From contig NZ_BMRV01000001.1 of assembly GCF_014648815.1 (NCBI RefSeq), positions 620,001 through 684,000 on the forward strand: DNA of 64,000 nt, in the 5' to 3' direction. The notes beneath the pieces were generated by a model. That model searched no databases and had not been told where the DNA came from. It saw only the letters and a program-made list of their open reading frames with translations. The stretch's first letter is position 1. Each line of letters starts with the position of its first letter. The stretch comes from Streptomyces flaveolus (GTDB taxonomy: Bacteria; Actinomycetota; Actinomycetes; Streptomycetales; Streptomycetaceae). Positions 27,053 through 35,346 of this stretch are shown in pieces. The translations under genes were made by a program, and so were the position numbers.

Positions 27053-27913
27053 GTGAGCGAGCCGCGGTCCGCGCCGACGGTCGGCCAGGTCGTCCTCGGC
27101 CGTCGACTGCTCGACCTGCGCGAACGCGCGGGGCTCAAGCGCGAGGAAGCCGCCCGTATCCTGCGCGTCGCCCCCGCGACGGTCCGTCGCATGGAGATGG
27201 CCGAGGTCGCCCTCAAGATCCCGTACCTCCAGCTGCTGCTGAAGGCCTACGGCATCGGGGACGAGGAGGCCGAGGTCTTCGTCCAGCTGGCCGAGGACGC
27301 GAACAAACCCGGGTGGTGGCAGCGCTTCCACGACATCCTTCCGGGCTGGTTCTCCATGTACGTCAGCCTGGAGGGCGCGGCCGCGCTGATCCGTTCCTAC
27401 GAGCCCCACTTCGTCCCCGGGCTGCTGCAGACCGAGGACTACGCGCGCGGGGTGCTGCGCTCGGGCGCCATCGGCCAGACCCGGCCGGACGACATCGAGC
27501 GCCATGTCGCCCTGCGCATGCAACGCCAGGACCTGCTCACCCGTGAGGACGCGCCCCGGCTGTGGGTCGTCATGGACGAGACCGCGCTGCGCCGCCCGGT
27601 CGGCGGCCCGGAGGTGATGCGTGCCCAGATCGACAAGCTGCTCGACGCCACGAAGCGGCCCAACGTGACGCTGCAGATCGCCCCGTTCGCGAACGGGCCG
27701 CACCCCGGCACGTACGGGCCCTTCGTGCTGTTCCGATTCGCCGTGCCGGAACTTCCCGACATGGTCTACAGCGAGTACCTGACCGGCGCCGTCTACCTCG
27801 ACGCGCGCGCCGAGGTGGCGACCCACCTCGAGGTCATGGACCGCATGGCGGCCCAGGCCGCCACGGCACATCGCACGAAGGAGATCCTCCGGGATCTCCG
27901 CAAGGAGTTGTGA
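27053..27913 (+). CDS. XRE family regulator with DUF5753 (WhiJ-like)
   Basis: 286 residues. The N-terminal helix-turn-helix is VLGRRLLDLRERAGLKREEAARILRVAPATVRRMEMAEV. A DUF5753 ligand-sensing domain follows, with signatures YEPHFVPGLLQTEDYARGVL, RLWVVMDETALRRPVGG, VTLQIAPFANG and FVLFRFAVPELPDMVYSEYLTGAVYLD. Such proteins (WhiJ and paralogues) control development and act with small DUF397 proteins, which is exactly the next gene. GTG start with GGAGG six bases upstream. Divergent from the HATPase gene across a dyad-containing region. Confidence 0.93.
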   Translation: MSEPRSAPTVGQVVLGRRLLDLRERAGLKREEAARILRVAPATVRRMEMAEVALKIPYLQLLLKAYGIGDEEAEVFVQLAEDANKPGWWQRFHDILPGWFSMYVSLEGAAALIRSYEPHFVPGLLQTEDYARGVLRSGAIGQTRPDDIERHVALRMQRQDLLTREDAPRLWVVMDETALRRPVGGPEVMRAQIDKLLDATKRPNVTLQIAPFANGPHPGTYGPFVLFRFAVPELPDMVYSEYLTGAVYLDARAEVATHLEVMDRMAAQAATAHRTKEILRDLRKEL

Positions 27914-28189
27914 ATGAACCGCATCACGTCCCAGCCATCGCCACGCGGCCGCGCCGAGCGGATCTACAACGGCATGCCCGCCCGCGAGCTGGGCAGCGAG
28001 GGCTGGCACAAGCCGTGGAGCGGCGGCAACGGCGGCAACTGCCTGGAGGCGATGAAGCTCGCCGACGGCCGCATAGCCGTACGGCAGTCCACCGATCCCG
28101 ACGGACCGGCGCTGATCTACACCTCCGCCGAGATGACGGCCTTCATCGAGGGAGCGAAGGCGGGGGAGGCGGACTTCCTGCTGTCCTGA
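27914..28189 (+). CDS. DUF397 family small protein
   Basis: 91 residues. The core WHKPWSGGNGGNCLEAMKLADGRIAVRQSTDPDGPALIYTSAEMTAFIEGAKAGEAD carries the DUF397 hallmarks: W-x-K-x-x-x-S-G-x-G-G-x-C-V/L-E, then R-x-S-x-x-P-x-G, and a C-terminal F-I/L-x-G-A-K. The start codon immediately follows the stop of the XRE gene, with AAGGAG overlapping the end of that gene, so the pair is translationally coupled. DUF397 proteins antagonise or assist their XRE partner. Confidence 0.93.
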   Translation: MNRITSQPSPRGRAERIYNGMPARELGSEGWHKPWSGGNGGNCLEAMKLADGRIAVRQSTDPDGPALIYTSAEMTAFIEGAKAGEADFLLS

Positions 28190-28280
28190 AGCACGTACCG
28201 CTGTTGATGCATGTTCTTAAGCTGTTTGGCATTGAGTCGATCACCGATTGCTGCGAGAACCTCACACCTTGGAGCGCGCC

Positions 28281-29084
28281 ATGACCGGGCAGCACCATGC
28301 CGACGTCGACACGAGCAGACCGCACCCCGCGCGGATGTACGACTGGTATCTCGGCGGCAAGGACAACTACCCGGTCGACGAGGAGATGGGCCGGCAGATG
28401 CTCGCCCTCGACCCGAGGGTGCCGGTGATGGCGCGGGTCAACCGCGCCTTCATGCACCGCGCCACGCGCTGGCTGGCCGGCCACGGCGTCCGGCAGTTCC
28501 TGGACGTCGGCGCGGGGATCCCCACCGAGCCCAACCTCCACCAGGTGGCGCAGGAGATCGCGCCCGACTCCCGCGTCGTCTACTGCGACAACGACCCGAT
28601 CGTGTTGGCCCACGCGGCGGCCCTGCTGCGCGGCACACCCGAGGGCACGACCGAGTACCTCCAGGCCGACGTGCGGGATCCCGACGCCGTCCTGGACGGC
28701 GCCAGGAAGGTCCTGGACTTCGACCGGCCCGTGGCGCTGTCGCTGGTCGCGCTGCTGCACTTCGTCTCCGACGAGGACGGCGCGCACGACCTGGTCGGCC
28801 GGCTGCTGTCCGCGCTGCCCTCCGGCAGCCATCTGGTGATGACCCACGCGACGGCCGACTTCACGCCCGAGGAGTCGCGGGCGGCCACCGAGAAGCTCAG
28901 GGCCGCCGGCGTCACCCTGGCCCTGCGCTCACGCGAGGAGTTCGCCCGCTTCTTCGAGGGCCTCGACCTGGTCGAACCGGGCATCGAGGTGCCCCACCTG
29001 TGGCATCCGGAGCTGGGTGAGCCGGTCGCCGGGCAGGACGACGGTGTCATCCCCGGATACGGGGCGGTGGCCCGCAAGCCGTGA
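28281..29084 (+). CDS. SAM-dependent methyltransferase (DUF574 / Methyltransf_19 type)
   Basis: 267 residues. Family hallmarks are HPARMYDWYLGGKDNYPVDEE at the N-terminus, ANRAFMHRA-like MARVNRAFMHRATRWL, FLDVGAGIPTEPNLHQVAQ (SAM motif), VVYCDNDPIVLAHAAALL and VALLHFVSDEDGAHDLV. This family is greatly expanded in Streptomyces and often sits beside XRE/DUF397 regulators, as here. The substrate is unknown. The ATG follows GGAG at 7 bases; the 90-base gap before it is AT-rich and may hold its own promoter. Confidence 0.92.
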   Translation: MTGQHHADVDTSRPHPARMYDWYLGGKDNYPVDEEMGRQMLALDPRVPVMARVNRAFMHRATRWLAGHGVRQFLDVGAGIPTEPNLHQVAQEIAPDSRVVYCDNDPIVLAHAAALLRGTPEGTTEYLQADVRDPDAVLDGARKVLDFDRPVALSLVALLHFVSDEDGAHDLVGRLLSALPSGSHLVMTHATADFTPEESRAATEKLRAAGVTLALRSREEFARFFEGLDLVEPGIEVPHLWHPELGEPVAGQDDGVIPGYGAVARKP

Positions 29085-29148
29085 CCGGGGACAGGCGCGG
29101 CCAGCCGGGGGTGTAGGGGCCGATCACGGCTCGGGCGGTGCGGACGCT

Positions 29149-30639
29149 TCAGGCCGTCATCGGACGGTCGTACGGGCCGATCGGCGCCGGCAGCCGTGTG
29201 CTGCCGCCCGACAGGTGGCGGTCGACGGCGGCCGCCACCGACCGCCCCTCGGCGATCGCCCACACGATGAGCGACTGCCCGCGGGCGGCGTCCCCCGCGG
29301 CGAACACCCCGGGGACGTTGGTGGCGAAGTCCCGGCCGCGGGCGATGGTGCCCCGGGGGTCCAGCTCCAGCCCCAGCCCGTCGACGAGCCCGTCCGTCCG
29401 GTCCGGGCCGGAGAACCCGAGGGCGAGCAGCACCAGGTCGGCGGGGAGCGCCCGCTCGGTCCCGGGCAGCGGACGGCGTCCGGCGTCCACCCCGACCAGG
29501 TGCAGCGAGCGCACGTGCCCCTCCGCGTCGCCGGTGAGGCGGAGCGTGGACGCCGCGAACAGCCGCGCGTCCGCGTCGGCCGCCGGCGCCGACCGCAGAT
29601 GACGTGCCTCCTCGTGCGCGGCCGACAGCCGGTAGAGCCTCGGATACGTCGGCCAGGGCTCGGCCTCCTCGTCGCGTTCTCCGCCCGGCTGCGCGTAGAT
29701 GTCCAGCTGGGTCACGGAAGCGGCCCCGTCGCGCACCGCCGTGCCGAGGCAGTCGGCGCCGGTGTCACCGCCGCCGACGATGACGACGTGCTTGCCGGCG
29801 GCGGACAGCGGGGAGGCCGCCAGATCTCCCTCGCACACCCGGTTGGCCAGCGGCAGGTACTCCATCGCCTGGTGCACCCCGGCCAGCTCCCGGCCCGGCA
29901 CGGGCAGTTCGCGCCAGGCGGTCGCCCCGGTGGCGATCACGAGCGCGTCGTAGCGAACCCGCAGCTCCGCCGCGTCGGCGTCCCGCCCGACCGCCGTCGA
30001 CGTACGGAACTTCGTCCCCTCGGCCCGCATCTGCTCGACACGGCGCTCCAGATGCCGCTTCTCCAACTTGAACGCGGGGATGCCGTACCGCATGAGCCCG
30101 CCGATCCGGTCTTCCCGCTCGTACACGGCGACCGTGTGCCCGGCCCGGGTCAGCTGCTGGGCGGCCGCGAGCCCGGCGGGCCCCGACCCGATCACCGCTA
30201 CGGTCCGCCCGGACAGCCGGTCCGGGGGACGCGGGGAGGTGAACCCCTCCTCCCAGGCCCTGTCGGCGATGGCGCACTCGACGTTCTTGATGGTGACCGC
30301 CGGCTGGTTGATGGCGAGCACGCACCCCGTCTCGCACGGCGCCGGGCACAACCGGCCCGTGAACTCGGGGAAGTTGTTCGTGGCGTGCAGCCGGTCGCTC
30401 GCCGCCCGCCAGTCCGCGCGGGCGACCAGTTCGTTCCACTCCGGGATCAGGTTGCCGAGCGGACAGGCGTCGTGGCAGAAGGGCACACCGCAGTCCATGC
30501 ACCGGTCGGCCTGCGGACCGATCAGGGGAAGCAGCGCGCCCGGAACGTACACCTCGTTCCAGTCCCGCACCCGTTCCCCGGCGGGCCTGCGGGGCCAGTC
30601 CTCGCGGGGCGTGGTCATGAATCCCTTGGGGTCGGCCAT
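29149..30639 (-). CDS. gltD: glutamate synthase small subunit-like FAD/NADPH oxidoreductase
   Basis: 496 residues. The N-terminal iron-sulphur domain has CMDCGVPFCHDACPLGNLIPEWN and CPAPCETGCVLAINQPAVTIK. The FAD site is VAVIGSGPAGLAAAQQLTRAG and the NADPH site HVVIVGGGDTGADCLGTAVRDG; FAAGDAARGQSLIVWAIAEGR closes the fold. It matches GltD, which passes NADPH electrons to the glutamine-converting large subunit GltB. No gltB lies on either side, so this is an orphan copy that may pair with a distant GltB or reduce another partner. The ATG follows GGAAG. Confidence 0.9.
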   Translation of the reverse strand: MADPKGFMTTPREDWPRRPAGERVRDWNEVYVPGALLPLIGPQADRCMDCGVPFCHDACPLGNLIPEWNELVARADWRAASDRLHATNNFPEFTGRLCPAPCETGCVLAINQPAVTIKNVECAIADRAWEEGFTSPRPPDRLSGRTVAVIGSGPAGLAAAQQLTRAGHTVAVYEREDRIGGLMRYGIPAFKLEKRHLERRVEQMRAEGTKFRTSTAVGRDADAAELRVRYDALVIATGATAWRELPVPGRELAGVHQAMEYLPLANRVCEGDLAASPLSAAGKHVVIVGGGDTGADCLGTAVRDGAASVTQLDIYAQPGGERDEEAEPWPTYPRLYRLSAAHEEARHLRSAPAADADARLFAASTLRLTGDAEGHVRSLHLVGVDAGRRPLPGTERALPADLVLLALGFSGPDRTDGLVDGLGLELDPRGTIARGRDFATNVPGVFAAGDAARGQSLIVWAIAEGRSVAAAVDRHLSGGSTRLPAPIGPYDRPMTA

Positions 30640-30821
30640 GGCCGTCTTCCTTGCGTGCGGGCTGGCAGGCCGGGCGTCGCCGGGCGACGCTCTCCCGGTC
30701 ACGATACGTCCCGCCGCAGCCGCCCGCAGAGCGCCGGACGGCGCCGTGCCACAGGCCCTCCCGGCGACCGGCCCGACCGTCTTCGCGCAGGACCGCCGCA
30801 GGCCCGGCGCGGCGCCGGCAC

Positions 30822-31301
30822 TCAGGCGAGGGCCAGCACGTACGCCACCGCCGCCGCGGCCGAGGCACCCGTGCGGACGTGGTTCCAGGCGGTCCACTCG
30901 CGCACGTACGCGGGCCAGCGGCCGGCGGCCTCCGCCGAGCCCGGCTCCAGGCCGAGCAGCGCCGTGTTGCGCGGCACGTTCGCCGCCGCGGTGACCCCGA
31001 ACGACCCGAACAGATACAGCGCGCTGCCCAGCAGCAGCTCCACCGCGCCCTCGTCCGGCCACAGCACGAACGTCACCACCGCGATCACCGCGGAGACCAC
31101 CGTCGTCCCGAGGAACACCAGCATGAACGCCGGGCGCACCGCGGCCGTGTTGATCGCGTTCATCGCCGCGACGCCCTGCGCGGGCGGCAGCGCGGCGAGC
31201 CCCCGCATGACGAACGTCGAGAACGCGCAGAACACCCCCGCCGCCAGGCCGGTCCCGAGCACGCCCAGCACCGTCAGCACGAAGTACGGCCCATCGATCA
31301 T
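30822..31301 (-). CDS. DUF1772 family membrane protein
   Basis: 159 residues with four hydrophobic segments: VLTVLGVLGTGLAAGVFCAFSTFVM, FMLVFLGTTVVSAVIAVVTFVLW, AVELLLGSALYLFGSFGVTAAANVP and TGASAAAAVAYVLALA. The pattern MNAINTAAVRPAF and NVPRNTALL matches DUF1772 (anthrone oxygenase-like) proteins. Members of that superfamily include polyketide-modifying oxygenases, but nothing nearby suggests that role here. The ATG is preceded by GGGAG. Confidence 0.8.
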   Translation of the reverse strand: MIDGPYFVLTVLGVLGTGLAAGVFCAFSTFVMRGLAALPPAQGVAAMNAINTAAVRPAFMLVFLGTTVVSAVIAVVTFVLWPDEGAVELLLGSALYLFGSFGVTAAANVPRNTALLGLEPGSAEAAGRWPAYVREWTAWNHVRTGASAAAAVAYVLALA

Positions 31302-31476
31302 GTCGCGTCCACTCCCACCCGTCGGGCAGGTGCCCCTCCGGCACCGCCTGCCTTCGATCACCCCCAGTCAACTCCAGCACGGGCACGGTGACCATGGCCG
31401 AGCGACGCGGAAGCAGGCGCGGGCGCCCGGAGAGGCCCCCACGCGTGCGGGACGGCCGACGGCGCATCATGGGCAC

Positions 31477-32109
31477 GTGCGACTGGAAGCGATCACCTGG
31501 GACCGGCTCGGCGACCGGCTCGCCGAGCGCCTGCTCGACCTCGCGCCGGCCGACGGCAGCCCCTGGCCGCGCGTCGCCTTCGACGGTGCGCCCGCCGCCC
31601 GCCCCGGCGACCTCGCCGAACGGGTCGGCGAGGCACTGCGCCTGCGCGGCCGCCCCTCCCTCGTCGTCGGGACGGAGGGCTTCCTGCGCCCCGCCTCCCT
31701 CCGGCTGGAGTACGGACGTCAGGACGTCGAGGCCTACTACAACGGCTGGCACGACACCGGCGCCCTGTGGCGTGAGGTCTTCGACCCCCTCGGTCCCGGC
31801 GGCGACGGACGGGTGCTGCCCGATCTGTGGGACCCGGTGACCGACCGGGCCACCCGCAGTCCTTACGTCCATCTCCCGGCGGGCGGCGTGCTGCTGTTGC
31901 ACGGGCCCTTCCTGCTGCGCCACTGGTTCCCCCTCGATCTCAGCGTCCACCTCGTCCTCACCGCCGGTGCCCTGCGACGCCGTACCCCCGAGACCGAGCA
32001 CTGGACCCTCCCGGCCTTCGACCGCTACGCCGAGGAGGCCGACCCCGCCGGCAGCGCCGACGTCCTGGTGCGCGCCGACGACCCCCGCCACCCGGCGTGG
32101 AACGGCTGA
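31477..32109 (+). CDS. uridine kinase-like protein
   Basis: 210 residues, of the kind commonly annotated as uridine kinase in Streptomyces. The order is right for the fold: VAFDGAPAARPGDLAERVGEALRLRG where the P-loop should be, then ASLRLEYGRQDVEAYYNGWHDTGALWREVFDPLGPGGDGRVLPDLWDPVTDRATRSPYVHLPAGGVLLLHGPFLLRHW, where uridine kinases bind substrate. The P-loop lacks the GKS/T motif, so ATP binding in the usual manner is doubtful. GTG start; CATCAT is six bases upstream. Confidence 0.75.
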   Translation: MRLEAITWDRLGDRLAERLLDLAPADGSPWPRVAFDGAPAARPGDLAERVGEALRLRGRPSLVVGTEGFLRPASLRLEYGRQDVEAYYNGWHDTGALWREVFDPLGPGGDGRVLPDLWDPVTDRATRSPYVHLPAGGVLLLHGPFLLRHWFPLDLSVHLVLTAGALRRRTPETEHWTLPAFDRYAEEADPAGSADVLVRADDPRHPAWNG

Positions 32110-32148
32110 CCGGACGACTTCCGCGACGCCCGCCGCGCAGGGGCCCTG

Positions 32149-33276
32149 TCAGAGCCAGCCGTTGCGCCGGAAACCCCGGTACAGCACCAGGCACGCGGCG
32201 GATATGACGCCCAGCACCAGGCCGTAGCCGTACCGCCAGCCCAGTTCCGGCATGTGGTCGAAGTTCATGCCGTACACCCCGCAGACCATCGTCGGCACGG
32301 CGACTATCGCGGCCCAGGCCGTGATCTTCCGCATGTCCTCGTTCTGCGCGACCGTCACCTGGGCGAGATGCGCCTGCAGGATGGAGTTGAGGAGTTCGTC
32401 GAACGCGGCGATCTGCTCAGTGGCCCGCAGCAGATGGTCGGACACGTCACGGAAGTAGGCCTGTATCTCCGGGTCGATCACCCGGGCCGGCCGGGTGGCC
32501 AGCTCCTCCAGCGGCCGGCCGAGGGGCACCACGGCCCGCTTCAGCTCGAGGAGTTCACGCTTGAGCTGGTAGATCCGGCCCGGGTCGACCCGCGCGCCGT
32601 TCTCCGCGAACACGTCGGTCTCGACCTGGTCGATGTCCGCCTGCACCGACTCGATGACCGTCAGGAAGTCGTCGACCACGTGGTCGGCGATCGCGTGCAG
32701 CACGGCCGACGGCCCCTTGGCGAGCTGTCCGGGATCGGTCTCGAGTTCCTCGCGCAGCGGGCCGAGCGAGCCGTGTCGGCCGTGCCGCACGGTGATCACG
32801 AAGTCCTCGCCGACGAACACCATGATCTCCCCGGTGTTCACCACCTCGCTGGTGGCCGTGAGTTCCTCGTGCTCGACGTAGCAGACCGTCTTGAACACGG
32901 CGAAGAGCGTGTCGCCGTACCGCTCCACCTTCGGGCGCTGGTGGGCCTCGATCGCGTCCTCGACCGCCAGCGGGTGCAGATGGAAGAGCTCCGCGATGCC
33001 CGCGAACTCCCGGGCCGTCGGTTCGTGCAGACCCAGCCAGAGGAAACCGCCGCCGTGCTCCCGCATCCGCCGCACGGCGTCGACCGGTTCGTCGTCCGCG
33101 GGAGTGCGGACGCCCTTTCGGTAGGTCACGCAGTTCACCACCGAGGAGCCCAGCGGGGAGCGGGCCGGGTGGCTCAGATCGACGCGCGGGCGCCGCCGGG
33201 CCAGCCGCGCCACTCCGCGGAGGCCGCCGACCCTGCCGAGTGTCGTCACCTTCCGCAGATTCCCCGCCATCGACAT
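32149..33276 (-). CDS. corA: CorA family Mg2+/divalent cation transporter
   Basis: 375 residues. The long cytoplasmic alpha/beta domain (FLWLGLHEPTAREFAGIAELFHLHPLAVEDAIEAHQRPKVERYGDTLFAVF) is followed by a long helix region and two C-terminal membrane helices. The selectivity loop YGMNFDHMPEL holds the invariant GMN motif. The C-terminus YRGFRRNGWL is the usual positively charged end. It forms a homopentamer in known members. The ATG at 33276 has GAGGAG seven bases upstream; an internal ATG at 33270 is less favoured. Confidence 0.95.
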   Translation of the reverse strand: MSMAGNLRKVTTLGRVGGLRGVARLARRRPRVDLSHPARSPLGSSVVNCVTYRKGVRTPADDEPVDAVRRMREHGGGFLWLGLHEPTAREFAGIAELFHLHPLAVEDAIEAHQRPKVERYGDTLFAVFKTVCYVEHEELTATSEVVNTGEIMVFVGEDFVITVRHGRHGSLGPLREELETDPGQLAKGPSAVLHAIADHVVDDFLTVIESVQADIDQVETDVFAENGARVDPGRIYQLKRELLELKRAVVPLGRPLEELATRPARVIDPEIQAYFRDVSDHLLRATEQIAAFDELLNSILQAHLAQVTVAQNEDMRKITAWAAIVAVPTMVCGVYGMNFDHMPELGWRYGYGLVLGVISAACLVLYRGFRRNGWL

Positions 33277-33500
33277 TCCGATCTCCTCGCGTGGGTCCTC
33301 TCGCGTCGCGCTTTTCGCGCCGTGGCGCGCCAGTCTGCCAGCTCCGCGTCAGCGGTGTACGAGCCTGTGGAAACGGGAGATTCCGCTTTGTTCCCCCCTG
33401 TGGAAGGGCCCCTTGCGGTCGGCTTCCCGCGGTGCCGCGGGCCCGTCGCGCCGGAGCGTCGCCCGCTTCCGGCAAGCCGGGCAACTGGGATGATCGGGGC

Positions 33501-34295
33501 ATGACGCGAACCGACGGATACCTCCTCGACAACCAGCAGGCCGAGGCGGCGGAGCGCTTCGACGCCTTCGCCACGCTCTTCGACCCCACGACGTTCCGGC
33601 ACCTCGACGCGCTCGGCGTCGGCCCCGGCTGGCGCTGCTGGGAGGTCGGGGCCGGCGGCACGTCCGTGGTGTCCTGGCTGGCCCGGAAGGTGGGGCCGAC
33701 CGGCAAGGTCGTCGCGACCGACATCGACACCTCGCGAGTCGCCCCGGCCGCCCGCCCGCCGGTCGAGGTCCGCGTCCACGACGTGGCCGCGGAGGAACCC
33801 CCGGGGGAGGGCTTCGACCTGGTGCACGCCCGCCTCGTCCTCGTTCACGTCCCGGACCGGGAACGGGCGTTGCGCTCCATGGTCGAGGCCCTGCGGCCGG
33901 GCGGCCGGCTGCTCGTCGAGGACGCCGACCCCGCGCTGCAGCCCCTGCTCTGCCCCGACGAGCACGGCCCCGAGCAGCAGCTGGCGAACCGGCTGCGGCA
34001 GGGGTTCCGCGACCTGCTCGCCCGCCGCGGTGCCGACCTGTCCTACGGACGCAGGCTGCCGCGCCTGCTGCGGGAGAGCGGCCTGCGCCGCGTGGAGGCC
34101 GACGCCTACTTCCCGGTCACCTCACCCGCCTGCTCCGCACTCGAGTCCGCGACGGTCCGGCAGGTCCGCGATCAGCTGGTCTCCGCCGGCGTGGCCACGG
34201 ACGAGGACATCGACCGGCACCTCGCCAACGTCGCGTCCGGGAGCATGGATCTGGCGACCGCACCGATGATCTCGGCGTGGGGGCGCAAGGCGTAG
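33501..34295 (+). CDS. class I SAM-dependent methyltransferase
   Basis: 264 residues. SAM-binding region: WRCWEVGAGGTSVVSWLARKVGPTGKVVATDID, then FDLVHARLVLVHVPDRERALRSMVEALRPGGRLLVEDADPALQ. The overall layout fits a UbiE/COQ5-type small-molecule methyltransferase. Substrate unknown. The ATG at 33501 follows GGGGC; ribosome-site strength is modest. Divergent from corA. Confidence 0.87.
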   Translation: MTRTDGYLLDNQQAEAAERFDAFATLFDPTTFRHLDALGVGPGWRCWEVGAGGTSVVSWLARKVGPTGKVVATDIDTSRVAPAARPPVEVRVHDVAAEEPPGEGFDLVHARLVLVHVPDRERALRSMVEALRPGGRLLVEDADPALQPLLCPDEHGPEQQLANRLRQGFRDLLARRGADLSYGRRLPRLLRESGLRRVEADAYFPVTSPACSALESATVRQVRDQLVSAGVATDEDIDRHLANVASGSMDLATAPMISAWGRKA

Positions 34296-34422
34296 CCGCG
34301 GAGGGGCGTTCACGACGCCTCCCGCCGACCGGGTGCGCCCCAGGCCGCTCGGACGGACGGCAGGTCGCGGGCGCACAACGGCGCCTCCGGGCACGGTGCC
34401 CCTGTTCCGGCCGGCCCGCCGA

Positions 34423-35346
34423 TCAGCCGTCACCCCCGGCTCGCGGGGGCCTCCCGCCCACCCGCTCGACCGCCACGGCTCCCGCCCGGCACCCCTCCGT
34501 CGCCGCGTCCTCGGGCGTCGCACCCGCGACCAGTGCGGCGAGGAACGCCCCCGTGAAGGCGTCACCGGCGCCCGTACTGTCCCGTGGACACGCCGGGACG
34601 GCGGGGACACGCGCGCACACGGCGCCGGACCGGGCCACCAGGGCACCCTCGGCGCCCTGCTTGGCGATCACCAGCGGAACGTGCCGGCTCAGTTTGGCCG
34701 CGGCGTCCGCGCCGTCGGGCAGCCCGGTGAGCAGGCACGCCTCGTCACGGCTGGGCAGCAGGACGTCGACTCCTTCGATCAGGCCCAGGAAACGGTCGAC
34801 GCCCAGATCCGACAGGAAGCCCGCCGACGCCGGATCCAGGCTCACCGGTACCCCACGCGCGTGTGCCGAGGCCAGCGCGACCTCCGCCAGGGCGCGGCTC
34901 GGCTCCGAGAAGAGGAGATAGCCCGACAGGTGCAGCCGTGCGACCCCGTCGAGCAGCGTGTCCGACCAGTCACCGGGCTCCAGCCGCAGCGACGCGCCAC
35001 TGTCCGTCAGGAACGTCCGCTCGGCCGAGGCGCCCGTATCGACCAGGCAGACCACCGTCCCCGTGGGCGCCGACCGGTCGACGACCAGGAGGGGCCGCAC
35101 CCCGTGCGCCAGCAGCTCCCGCTCGTGCCAGGCCCCCGCGTCCGCGCCGACCCGACCCAGCATCCGAACGTCCCCGCACCCCGCGTACGCGGCCCAGCAG
35201 GCCACGTTGGCCCCCGCCCCGCCGGGCAGCCGCCGGATCGAGGCGGCCGTGTCCGTGCCGGTGGCCAGCGGCCCCCGGTGCCGGGCGACGACATCGGTGA
35301 CGACGTCCCCGACGACCAGCAGCGCGCCGTCCGTTCCGGTGGTCAT
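34423..35346 (-). CDS. psuK: PfkB-type carbohydrate kinase, probable pseudouridine kinase
   Basis: 307 residues of ribokinase/PfkB fold: N-terminal VVGDVVTDVVARHRG, IRRLPGGAGANVACWAA (family signature 1) and the catalytic DSTGAGDAFTGAFLAALV (anion hole and base Asp, signature 2). Its ATG overlaps the psuG stop (ATGA), so it is co-translated with pseudouridine-5'-phosphate glycosidase. It would phosphorylate pseudouridine so that PsuG can split it into uracil and ribose-5-phosphate. Function is assigned mainly by this coupling; other nucleoside or sugar kinases share the fold. Confidence 0.88.
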   Translation of the reverse strand: MTTGTDGALLVVGDVVTDVVARHRGPLATGTDTAASIRRLPGGAGANVACWAAYAGCGDVRMLGRVGADAGAWHERELLAHGVRPLLVVDRSAPTGTVVCLVDTGASAERTFLTDSGASLRLEPGDWSDTLLDGVARLHLSGYLLFSEPSRALAEVALASAHARGVPVSLDPASAGFLSDLGVDRFLGLIEGVDVLLPSRDEACLLTGLPDGADAAAKLSRHVPLVIAKQGAEGALVARSGAVCARVPAVPACPRDSTGAGDAFTGAFLAALVAGATPEDAATEGCRAGAVAVERVGGRPPRAGGDG

